Source: Diospyros lotus
Lineage: Eukaryota > Streptophyta > Magnoliopsida > Ericales > Ebenaceae
NCBI RefSeq assembly: GCF_014633365.1
Contig: NC_068352.1
Coordinates: 33,823,310-33,887,309, forward strand
Length of the DNA: 64,000 bases
Direction of reading: 5' to 3'
Below are positions 13,201 through 25,200 of the stretch, one piece after another. Within the stretch, counting starts at the first letter, position 1; each line of letters opens with the position of its first letter. A program made the translations under genes and the position numbers. The notes beneath the pieces were generated by a model. It was not told the DNA's origin. It did no database searches and saw only the letters and a program-made list of their open reading frames with translations.

Positions 13201-16200
13201 TTCTGGAGAAAAAGGGAGGCTATCCTTCGGCTGGAAATCGATCTTTTAAGGCTATTGGATTCTCTCAATTTACATCTAATCCCACTGCACATGTTTGGCT
13301 GCAACATTACAGGCTTGGTCACCCTCCATTTTCTCTTCTAAAAACCATGTTTCCTTCCCTATTTTAGTCCCTAGACCTTAGTGAATTTCAGTGTGATGTA
13401 TGTGTTATTTCCAAGCATCACCGAGTGTCCTATCCACCTAGTAATAAAAGGTCATCTAAACCTTTCTCTTTGGTTCATTCCGATCTTTGGGGACCCTCTA
13501 AAAGGCCAAATTTTTGGGGGGGCCGATGGTTTATTTCATTTATTGATTATTGTACTCGAATGACTTGGGTTTTCTTATTGAAAGATAAGGCTGCAGGTAG
13601 CACCATTCTAATCTCCACTCAATTCAATTGCTAAATTCAGAAATTCCAAACTGATAATGAAAAGGATTATGTTAATAATCATTTGCACCAATTCTTTCAA
13701 CAAGAAGGGATAGTTCATGAGTCTTCTTGTGTCCACACTCTACAACAAAATGGAGTGGTGGAACGGAAGATGAGACACCTTCTTAATGTTGCTAGAAGTC
13801 TCCTACATCATCATAAAGTGCTTAAGAATTTTTTTGGGGGAAGCTATTCTTACAGTAGCCTACTTGATAAACCGAGTACCCTCAAAAATCCTAAACCATC
13901 AAACCCCATTTCAACTCCTATCTACTCATTACCCGGATCTAAGTTTGCATTCTCCTCTTCCATTGAAGGTCTTTGGGTGTGTTTCTTTCGTTCATATTCC
14001 TAAGCAAAATAGAGACAAACTTGATCCTAGGGCCCTAAAAGTGTGTTTCCCTAGGCTATTCTCCTACCCAAAAGGGGTACAAATGCTACCATCCAACTAC
14101 AAAGAAATTTTATATTTCCAAGAACGTTACATTTGTTGAATCCCAACCGTTTTTTTCTTCACCTCAGACTAGTCGCCGGGGGAGAATTTGGATGGTGACT
14201 AGGCGGTTGGGGATATTTTTCAACTAACTGAAGCACAACTCCCTAACTCTCAGCTCTCTTCTTGTCCTCCATTCAATTCTAGGCCTCTCTCATCTCAGCC
14301 AAACAACAGCAGTGAGCAGATTGTTCCTAAATCTCACAACTTGCAATCCAGCCAGCAGCCTCCAGGCCGTTTCAAGGGATCTCCCTATGTTTTCAAAAGA
14401 AGACAGCCTATTCTAGATCCACAGCAAGTACCACCATCTGACTCTAGTCAAGGTAAGGAATTTATACAACCCTCTATCCTAGAAAATGACTCCCAGCTTT
14501 CTGTTTTAGATTGTTCTAATCCTTCTAACCCAAGTTATGATGATTTAGATCTTCCTATTGCTGTTAGGAAGGGAGTCAGAAGCTGTACCCAGCATCCCTT
14601 AACCAATTTCTTATTCTACCACTGGTTGTCCCCAAAACAAAAAGGATTCCTAGCATCTTTGGATTCAATTGCCATTCCGAACTCAGTAGAAGAGGCCCTA
14701 AGAGATCAGAATTGGAAGCAAGCCATGATGGAAGAGATGAGAGCCTTAAAGAAAAATCAGACTTGGGAAATTGTGTCACAGCCAAGGGGGGTTTTGCCAG
14801 TAGGATGCAAATGGGTATTCAATGTAAAATACAAGGCTGATGGAATATTGGAAAGGTACAAGGCCAGGTTAGTAGCCAAAGGATATACCCAATCCTGTGG
14901 CATAAACTATTTTGAAACATTTGCTCCAATGGCAAAGATGGCAACAGTGAGAATTCTAATTTCTTTGGCATCATTTTTTGGATGGACATTGCAACAGTTT
15001 GATGTTAAGAATGCTTTTTTGCATGGAGACCTAGAAGAGGAAGTTTTCATGGAGTTGCCTCCAAGATTTCAAGGAGAAGAAAAAGAAAAAGTCTGCAGGC
15101 TCAAGAAAGCCCTCTATGAGCTCAAACAATCCCTAAGGGCCTGGTTTGGCAGGTTCTCTAAAGCCATGAAGACTATGGGATACAATCAAAACCAGGGTGA
15201 TCATACACTCTTCATGAAGCACTCAAGGGAAGGAAAAATTACAGCCTTGCTAGTATATGTGGATGACATAATCGTGACTGGAGATGATGAGGAAGAACAA
15301 ATGCTACTAAAGAGGAATCTAGCCCAAGAGTTTGAAAAAAGATCTTGGTATCCTCAATATTTCTTGGGCATTGAAGTGGCCTACTTTAAGGATGGTATCT
15401 TCCTATCTCAACATAAATATGTTTTGGATCTACTTGCTGAAGCAGGACTTATTGGAGGCAAGGGTTCTAGTGTCCTAGCGGAACCTAATGGAAAACTATA
15501 GCAGAATCCTGATAGTCAACCAATTGACAAAGGGAGATATCAAAGGTTAGTGGGTCAGTTGATATACCTTTCTCATACTAGACCTGATATTACCTTTGTT
15601 GTTAATCTTGTGAGCCAATTCATGCATAACCCAATCGAGGAGCACAGGCAAGCTGTAAGGAAGATACTTGGCTATCTCAAGACTACTCCAGGTAGGGGTT
15701 TATTGTTTAGAAGAGAAATTAGATGTTAAAGGCTTTACTAATGCTAATTATGCGGGATCTATCACTGATAAAAAATCAACCACAGGGTATTGTGTATTCT
15801 TAGGTGGGAATCTAGTGTCCTAGAGGAGTAAGAAACAGAGTATCCTGGATAGATCAAGTGCATAATCAGAATTTAGGGCATGGCCCTTGGAATGTGTGAG
15901 TTGCTATGGCTCAAGATTATCCTAGAAGATTTGAAGATAAAAGTTCAGGGAACAATTGGGTTATCTTGTGATAACAAATCTGCTATAAGTATTGCACACA
16001 ATCCGGTTCAGCATGACAGGGCAAAACATATTGAGATAGATCAATACTTTATAAAAGAAAAATTGGATGCAGGATTAATCTATATTCCTCATGTTTCATC
16101 TGAGGAACAAGTAGCTGATGTATTCACAAAAGGTCTGGCAGCCAAGAGGTTTGAGGATCTAATATGCAAGCTTGGAATGGTAGATATCCATTCCCTATCT

Positions 16201-19200
16201 TGAGGGGGAGTGTTGAAATATGGTGATATCATTGTCGAGATAATGTCCCAATTTATGATTAAGATAAAGCTCTAGCTTCCCTAGATTCTAGGAGGAGATA
16301 GGATCTTATTTCTAGGAGGAGATAGGATCTTATCTATCTCTAAAATTTAGGAGATTGGTTATATCTTAAATCTGTTGTTATACTTGTATTTTAAATAACT
16401 TTGTTGTATTTTAAATTCCTAGATTGTAGGAATCTTTGTTTATTTAAACTCCTCATGGAGTATTCAATGGAACACACGGAAGTATAGTTTTTTCTTCCGG
16501 GATTACATCATCCAAGCTGTGTCTTGCTGTTCGTTACAGTTTTCGACAATTATTATTAATCATCAACTAAAAAATGCATTTCTTTTAAGGTCTTGTGATC
16601 TGAAAAATGTCCTTCTGAACATTTGATAGTGTTTTTTGGTGTAATCTTAGAAATTTAACATTAAGACTGTTCTGTCATATTTTGCCTCTTCTTATCTGTT
16701 TATGTATGGCTTTGATTGCCTACCCTTCTTGCAAATTATGCCTGGAGCTCTTTCATTAATTAATTGCTCTGCATGTTATTGTCTGAAGATGTTTTGCATG
16801 TTTCAACTACTAAGGACTTGGAAACAGATAATATAAAGTGATCACATTTCTGTCATGGATGTTTTAACAGACTTGCTAGAGTGTATAATTTGGTAAAGTA
16901 ATTGTAAGACTTAACATGCACCTAACTCATTATTTTCTGTTCTTTGACTATGGGGCATTGTAAGCCTAGAGAAAGGATTAATTAGATTGATGGAAAGATT
17001 TCAAAAACAAATGTGCTATTAAACAAATTAGTAAATGATTCTTAATGGGGTAAAATGCAAGCATTCACAATGGTGGAACTCAGAGTAGATGAATGTTCCC
17101 ATGCTAGAATATAGATGGAGACCCCCCTCCCTCCTCCTCGTGAGTTTGCTTATTGGTGTTGGATCATGAAATTTAATATGAGGGTTGGCCACTATTCCAG
17201 TTTGGTGTTATTTCCTTCTTGCAAATTTAATTTGATATTTATAGATAATTCTGTAGATATCTTTTTTTTTCTGTAAATAATTCTTTAGATATCATTTTCT
17301 GCTTGACATGATTCTGTTGATGTGGAAAGTAAAATCGAGAGGTTTAGAAAATATTCTGTGCTAAATAAAGGATTGGGTTTCAATACTTCTAGTAGTCTCA
17401 AATTAATAATGTTAATGGGGAGGTAGAAAGAGGGATACCAACAATATTCATTTACAAACAACTCTCTAATCATAGGTAGCTGTGCTTTAATAATATCCAT
17501 TGCTTTCATCTTAGGGAGGGGCATTCAATACAATGTTGATGATATTGACTTGAGCTTAAGTTGACTTAAGCTGTAATGAGACTTATTACAGCTCTCTTGT
17601 AAGACACTCCTCCTCGCTTCCCTGTCCAATCATTCCCTAGATTGTCATTAGACTTATTATGGTTCTCTTGTAAGACACTCCTCCGCAGCTCCCTACCCAA
17701 TCATCCTCCTAAACATTTTTGGTGGAACAATGGGCTAGTTTTAACTTTAAGTGCATAAACCCTTCAAGTGTAACTTGTATAAATTTGCACAGCAGACAGG
17801 TATTTTTGAAAGCAGATTGGTCCATTTTCTGTGTGCTTATTCCATGGACTTAATGCTTTAATTTTGCTCCCTTTCTTCCCTTCATTTTAAATGTGGTTCT
17901 AATGTATTCTGTGAACTTTAGGCTTAACTATGGGCTGGACTATAAAGGAAATGTATGTGGCGATAGGCATGCAAATCCTGACCTTCGTGAACTGGAACTC
18001 AGATATTGGTTGAACCCCAACCAGGTTTACCAAAGTGGTTTGAAAAACAGCAATTTCAAGCTTGACAATGCCCGGAGTATCTGCTTAATGGATTGCCCTA
18101 TCCCGTCGGAAGATTCACTGAATTGGGTGTGCGATTATCCAGACGGAGATATTCGCCTCAAAGTTGATGACTGGATTGATAGGAACTATGATTATTTTGC
18201 AGACCTTACTCCAGTGCTAAGGAACACATCTCTTCAACTTCAAGGTCCCTGTTATCCTGTTATATACCCAAGTGTAAATGGTAAGCTATTTGAAGTTTAG
18301 GTTTGGACTTCAACTTCTGGTATTGGGATAAAATTGCATTATCAAGATTAAAACTTTTTTTTTTCCTTTGTAACTTCAATTTATGGGTATGTGCCTTGTC
18401 CTTTAAGACTCTATAAATCTTTTCCTTTTTCAGTTTACTGGACTTGCCAGTTTATAGCCCGTGCATCAAATGTTTCTTTGCACCATTGGCAGCAGATGGG
18501 TGGAGTGAGCATTGTTGAAGACATACTCATAGATAAATCTATTCACAAGTCCATCAATTCACATTCATCAGTTTTGAAGGTAAAGTATTATTTTTGGTCT
18601 GTGTCCCTCTTTTTCCAGTGGTCATGCTCTAATCACTTGACCTTAATCCTAGCCATTTGACATTAAATTTAAATGTAGTTGGATAAAGAGTTACCTAGTT
18701 TCATTGAGAGAGAGAGAGAGAGAGGTGGGGAGGAATATGGTTGTGGTGCATAAACTACTTCAGTTCTGGAGAAATCTTTTTTTTTTTTCTTCTGGCTTAG
18801 TCTCAGAACTCAACTTGATAAAGAGGACACCCCTAGTGCACAAAGCTCTACTTTGTGAGGGTTGGGAGAGGGTCGTTTTTGCACACGACCTTTCCCCTTA
18901 TTATTATTATTATTTTTTGCAACAGGCTGTTTCCACTGCTTGAATGCTTGACGTTCTAATCACAAAGAAGAAACTTTTCCATTGATACCAAGGCTTGCCC
19001 TCAAAAACTCACTTGTTAATTTGAAATAAAACCAGATGGTGTTGTTTTGCCCTGGACTTTTGCCTAGAGGATCCTAGAGTCAATAGTTCTACAGATGTGT
19101 GTGAGGGTAACCCTTATCAAATTATTGGAGTTGTTTTCCTATCAATTCCAGCTGTTGAAGAGACATCTGTGTCTGTGAAGGTAACTTTGTTTGATACCTG

Positions 19201-22200
19201 ATAACTATTTTGGTTCTCTTCTAAGAGGTAAACAAACAACAACAACAACATATTCAGCCTTTATCCCATTATGTGGGGTCGGCTACATGAATTCTAGACT
19301 TCCATGTATTTATGTCTTTTGTCATATTTTCATTTAGGACCATACACTTCATATCAAACTTTAATGTCTCTCCCTAAGTCTTCTTGGGCCTGCCTCTATC
19401 TCTTTTTTTGGCTAATTGTTCCATTTCATCAACTCTCCTCACAGGAGCATCTCTTGGTCTTCTTCTCACATGACCAAACCATCTTAGTCTAGTCTCTCTC
19501 ATCTTCTCCTCGATCGGCACTACTTCTACCTTATTACGAATAACCTCATTTATAATTTTATCTTTTCTTGTATGGCTGCACATCCATCTTAGCATCCTTA
19601 TCTCCGCTACACTCGTCTTTTGCTCATGCTGGTATTTGATTGCCCAACATTCTGAGCCATACAACAAAACTAGTCTTATAACTGTCCTATAGAATTTTTC
19701 TTTTAGTTTTAATGGGATTTTACCATCACATAACACCCCTGATGCATTTCTCCATTTTAGCCAATCTATCTTAATTCTATGCGTGACATCCTCGTGAATT
19801 TCTTCAACTTTTTGAATCACTGATCCCAAATATCAAAAATGGTCTTTTCTTTGTATGATTTGGTCTTCTAATTTTATTATAACATCCTCCACTCTTGCAT
19901 TCTTACTAAATTTATATTCCATATATTTTGTTTTCCTTCTACTTAATTTAAATCCCTTAGATTCAAAATTGTTTCTTCATAACTCAAGCTTAGTGTTTAC
20001 TCCCTCTTTTGTTTCATCCACCAACACTATGTCATCTGCAAATAGCATACATCATGGCAACTCTGTCTGAATGTGTTCAGTGAATTCATCCATTACTAAA
20101 GCAAATAAATATGGACTTAGTGCAGAACCTTGATGCAGTCCCATTGTAATTTTAAACGGTTCAGTGTCCCCTCCGCATGTCTGACCCTTGTCTCTACACC
20201 GTGATACATGTCCTTAAGGGCTTGTATATAGGTTATTCGGACTCTTTTCTTCTCTAAAATCTTTCATAATATTTCTCTAGGGACCCTATCATAGGCCTTT
20301 TCTAGATCTATAAACACCATATGCAGGTCCTTTTGATGATCTCGATACATTTCCATTAGGCGCCTCGTAGGTATATAGCTTCCATTGTTGACCTACCAGA
20401 CATGAAACCAAACTGATTTTTCGAGACATTTGTTTTTTTTCTGAACCTTTGCTCTATTACTCTCTCCTAGAGTTTCATGATATGGCTCATTAACTTAATT
20501 TCTCTGTAATTTTCATAGTTTTGAACATCTTCTTTGTTTTTGTATATAGGAACTAAAGTACTCTTCCTCTCTCTTCTGAGAGGTATATAGAATAAATTCT
20601 TTATCAAATTATTTCTTATTTGTCTTTGTGGAGTATATCAGTTATGTCTTGCCTGTGGCTTGTTCATCACATGTTCTCATGGTGAAACTTATCACTTATG
20701 TTATTTTGCAGAGATATGTTGCTGATATTGGCAAGTCTTGGCCTGTATTGATTGTTTGTGGAGGAATCTTGCCATTGTTTTTATCAGTGATATGGCTCTT
20801 GATGATTAGGCATTTTGTTGCTGGGATGCCATGGATAACAGTCATCCTCTTTAATGTCCTCATGATTTCATTTACAATGTTTTACTATTTAAAAGGTTAG
20901 GTCATCTTCTCCAGTGTTTTTAGGTAATGGCTGTATGGGAAAGCAACTGATGCTTCAATGCATCTTAGATAGATAGAAAATAATTCTTCATGGAAAATAT
21001 CAAAGGAGCCCAGACACCATTTTATATCTGTCCTTACAAGTAAATTTGTTGATATGCATGTTTGTCTGCCGGTTCTACTTTCTGAAACAGGCTTTTGTGT
21101 TCTATATAGTTGAGTGCCTGCCCTTATGCTTTATATTGCATCAGGGTTATGATTTGTCTATATATAGGTAACATTTATGATTTGATGCTAGGTTCAAGCT
21201 TGGACCTCATATGCAAAAGATTTGTTGTGAAAGTTCGTTTCATAAGCATGTCATATGATGATAAGATATCATTGCACAAGATGCAAATATGTTATGTTAT
21301 ATGATGGATGCTTGTTCTACTTTTTGAAAATTTTGGGATCTCTTTTTTTTTTTTTTTTTTTTACTTCTGTCTACTTTTTTGTCTGGGAGTAGTTCTTTTT
21401 ACTCCTTTATGTTGGTTGAGTGGCGCTTCCCCTTTCTCTGTCTTTTTTTTTTTTTTTAAATCTTTATTTGGAGATTCATGTATCCGTATAGGTACAAAGG
21501 GTTGTCTTTAAGTGCATAGTATTATTATAAATCATGCGAACATGGAGTGACACCCTTGGCACTTAATTAATTTGTATTTTGTTTTCAAATAATGTGAAAT
21601 ATCTGGTTACTGCTTCATTATATGGCCACTTATTCTATTAATGCCATGTAATGATTATATTTTTCTTTTGTTTGCTTTAGCTGGATGGATTGGAAACAGT
21701 GCCATTTCCCCAATTATTGGCGAGCACGATCCATATTATCATGTATCTGCGAGGGTGGGTTCTTAAAAATGACGAAGTCCTTTATAACTGGAAGTTTTTA
21801 TTACTGTTGTGTTATCTACTAAAGCATCTGCATGTTTCAGGAGCTTAATCATCTTCATGCTGTTGCTATTCTCATGACTATTATTATGATAATTTCCTTC
21901 CTTTCATCTATTGCCATTGTACGCCGCATACTAATGGCTACATCTGTTCTCAAGGTAAGCATAATAGTTCTCTTGACATTTTAATTGTGAAAATGTTTTA
22001 ACTGTTAGCCTAAAGAATTTAGAAGCTTGAAAAGTTTAGGAAGTATTTTGATAGCTGGACATGTTACCTGAACAAATTCATAAATTTTTTATTTTGGATT
22101 AAACTCTGCCACAATGTAAAATGTAGCTATTTTAAATGTTAATGTGTGTTTCCAGGAGTCTGAAGTTATATAGAATGATAGAAAGAACTTAGGTAAATGC

Positions 22201-25200
22201 TAATGGACTTATCTGGAATTGATCTAACGGCGTTTGCATGTTTATCCCTCATCTAGGCTTCTCAGTTTTATGGTGTCAAGGATCTTACCAAACTAAGTCA
22301 ATCCAGCTCGCATGCATCATAGATATCCTCCAAATTATAGTCAACCTTCTCTCTGCACCAACCTTTTTGTTTTTTCTCCATCTTTCTATATTGTAACAGG
22401 GATTTTACTGCCTGTATGTAGAGTTGTAAAATGGGCTTTGTTTTCTTTCTTTTTTTCCCCCTCTTTTTTCATAGGGTTTTAGCCGCCTGTACGTAGAGGT
22501 GGCATAGCCCATTTTACTGGTCTGGCCTGCAAATCTATCCAACTTTTTCTTAATTAACAAGCACTTGATATTATATCAAGCCATGCAGACTGATGACTTG
22601 TTTAGCTTGAAAACAAGGCTTGAATAAAGAATACAAAAAGGCTTTGATTATAGTTGTCTTGATATGTAGCTTGGATCAAATCAAACTGCTCCACAGAGAG
22701 ATGGAGAAGGAGAGAGAGAGAGGTTCATAGTGGGGTTTGTCTTTATTGCAAAAAGGTGGGATTTGAGGTGGCCAAGAACAGCCATGCTTAAACTTATATT
22801 TTCAAGGCTTGCAGGCTGCCATATGGGTGGCCCAGCCTGTTTTATGCCCCTACCTATATGTATCAAAGATATCCTGCTGTGCTAATCTCTTAAGCAACAT
22901 AGCACCCCCTTTGAGGTGGAGGCTTTTTCTTTGTTTTATGTTCTATGCACGAGCTACTTGATTGTGGTCAAGAGAAGGGGCCTATTGATGATTTTACCAA
23001 ATTCCTGTGCAGGTTGCTGCCAAGGTCATTGGAGAAGTTCAGGCTCTTATAATCTTTCCTGTCATACCTTACTTTATCCTTGCAGTTTTTTATATGTTCT
23101 GGTTTTCAGCTGCTCTGCATCTTTTTAGTTCAGGACAAGTCCTTGAGAATAACTGTAACTCCAACTGCTGTGCCTATGTGCTTGAGTTGAGACGGGTTAG
23201 CTGTGACCGTTGTTGTGGTTATAGCATCCACTATACTTCTCATATTGGTGCCGCAATCCTTTTTCACCTGTTTGGATGCTATTGGGCTACACAATTTTTT
23301 ATAGCATGTTCTTCAACGGTCATTGCAGGTTCTGTTGCTTCATATTATTGGAACCGTGGTGAAACATCGGTAAGCTACTCAATCAGTTGTTTAAATGAAA
23401 AATCTATGGACTTTTTTTCTTCTTACTGGGGTAAACACTATCCTTATAATATCATCAATATTATGGAATTCTGCCTAATGACTTTATATTAGAAGTTTTG
23501 CTTGCAAAGTGCTATAAGTTGAGGGAGGTGCCTTTTTTCTCAACCTCAAGGGTGCCCTGTGGAATTTCCCAAACAAAATAAGAAACTATATTATATATAA
23601 TCACATTGGTGGAGTGACACCTATTTTAGATAAGATGTGGGAGATGTGATTAAGATAGATTGGACATGTGAGAAGAAGATTGATAGGCACACTTGTGAAA
23701 AGGGTGGATGCAAGGAGAAAGTTTATAGCAAAAGAGGGAGATGAAGACCAACTAAAACCTGGAGAGAAATCTTTAAACATGACTTGGGATATGATGACTT
23801 TACGAAAGATATGGTCATGGATAGAGATGTCTGCAAGTCTAGAATTCTTGTAGCTAGGCCAACCTAGTGGGAATAAGGCTTGTGATTGTTGTTATATGTA
23901 GGCTTGCATACAATACATCACATAAAAAATTTAAACTCGCAATATGTCAATGGATTATGTGTTTAAAAGCCTCCATTATCACCCAATATCCAATATCCGA
24001 ACATGCAATTAATACTTTGACCCAATGATATAGTTTCTTGTTTACAAATTGTTTAAATCATGCGATTGTTTTTTGCTTAGCTCTTTTCTCCAGGACTTCT
24101 TTCTCCTTGTTGGACTTGTTAAGGAAAGATCAAAATTATTTGTATCAGTCATGTCATTTTGGTGGTACCTAGCAGCATAAAGGCCATAAGAAGGGAGGCA
24201 GCCATAACATAATGTTATTATTTCTGCAAAGAAGACTTTAGGCTTTACAAACATAAATAACACTAACATCAACAAATCCTTTGTATAAATCCAATTGACT
24301 GGTTGAAATTGTCCAATTTCACTCATCACCTTTGTTTGTGAAGGCCATACCTTCAATAAAATAAATGACGATTTATCTTCTTCGGATCCCTAAGCTCTCA
24401 ACCCATTTTTTCACCAACTTGACTTAAATTGCATGACTCCTTTACCCGTGATGACAGTCTCATTATTGCAGTGCCCAACCATCCTAAACAGTGTTTTTTA
24501 TCTTTATTTGCTGCTGCCTATACCTTATTTGGATTTAACCTTTTATTATTAGCATTTACTGCATCATATTTAGTTAATTTAAGGATGAAGTAACTTAAAA
24601 AATAATGCTCTACTTACAATTTATAGGATGTGATGGCACTCTCTTAAACTTTATGCAGAATTTTTTTTTTTTTTGGTCTTTTCTTGTGGTAAAAAAATGA
24701 GGTCTTCTTGGTCATAGAACATAGAAGGTAATAGTTTTTTATTTTTTTAAATCCCAAGATTAGTTGGTCCAGTGACATCAGCTGATACAGTAGCTACATG
24801 GAAATTTAAGAATATCTAATTTCAAAAGTTGCTTGGACCTACAAATTGCACACTTCTTTTTCCTACTATTGTTGTTGGGGTACAACAATTAAAATTTGTT
24901 TGTTGTAAGGAAACTTAGCAAGCAATCAGAAGAATCCAAGGTATCCCTTGGCCTCCTTACCCTACCCACAAGATCTAGGAGAGAAGGAAGAGGCTCGATT
25001 CGCTAGCCGACAAAGCTGTGGAGCTGGAGAAGTCCAAGGAGATACATCCCCCGCCTACATTACCCGCATTGTCCTGCGGCAACACTTCCTTCTGGGGGTC
25101 CTTCCTTACCCGGGGGGGGGTGGTCTCCTGAAGGCCCTTCTAAGCTTAACCTTGGGACAACACCACGAACAAGGTCTCTTAGTTCAAAAGACGCATACCG

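Larger units (their letters stand above)
11266..16538 (+). mobile_element. Decayed Ty1/copia LTR retrotransposon in CTL1 intron 1
   Basis: A 5.3-kb element has two LTRs (about 11266-11593 and 16211-16538). A primer-binding site, TGGTATCAAAGC, lies at 11603-11614 and matches the initiator-tRNA-Met type used by plant copia elements. A purine tract, GAGGGGGAG, sits just before the 3' LTR. The domain order is gag, protease, integrase, reverse transcriptase, RNase H, which is the copia order. The frame is broken several times, so it is not autonomous. No clear 5-bp target duplication is visible; the first bases of the 5' LTR look altered (TGG where the other has TG). It lies in the same orientation as CTL1. 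Confidence 0.93.
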
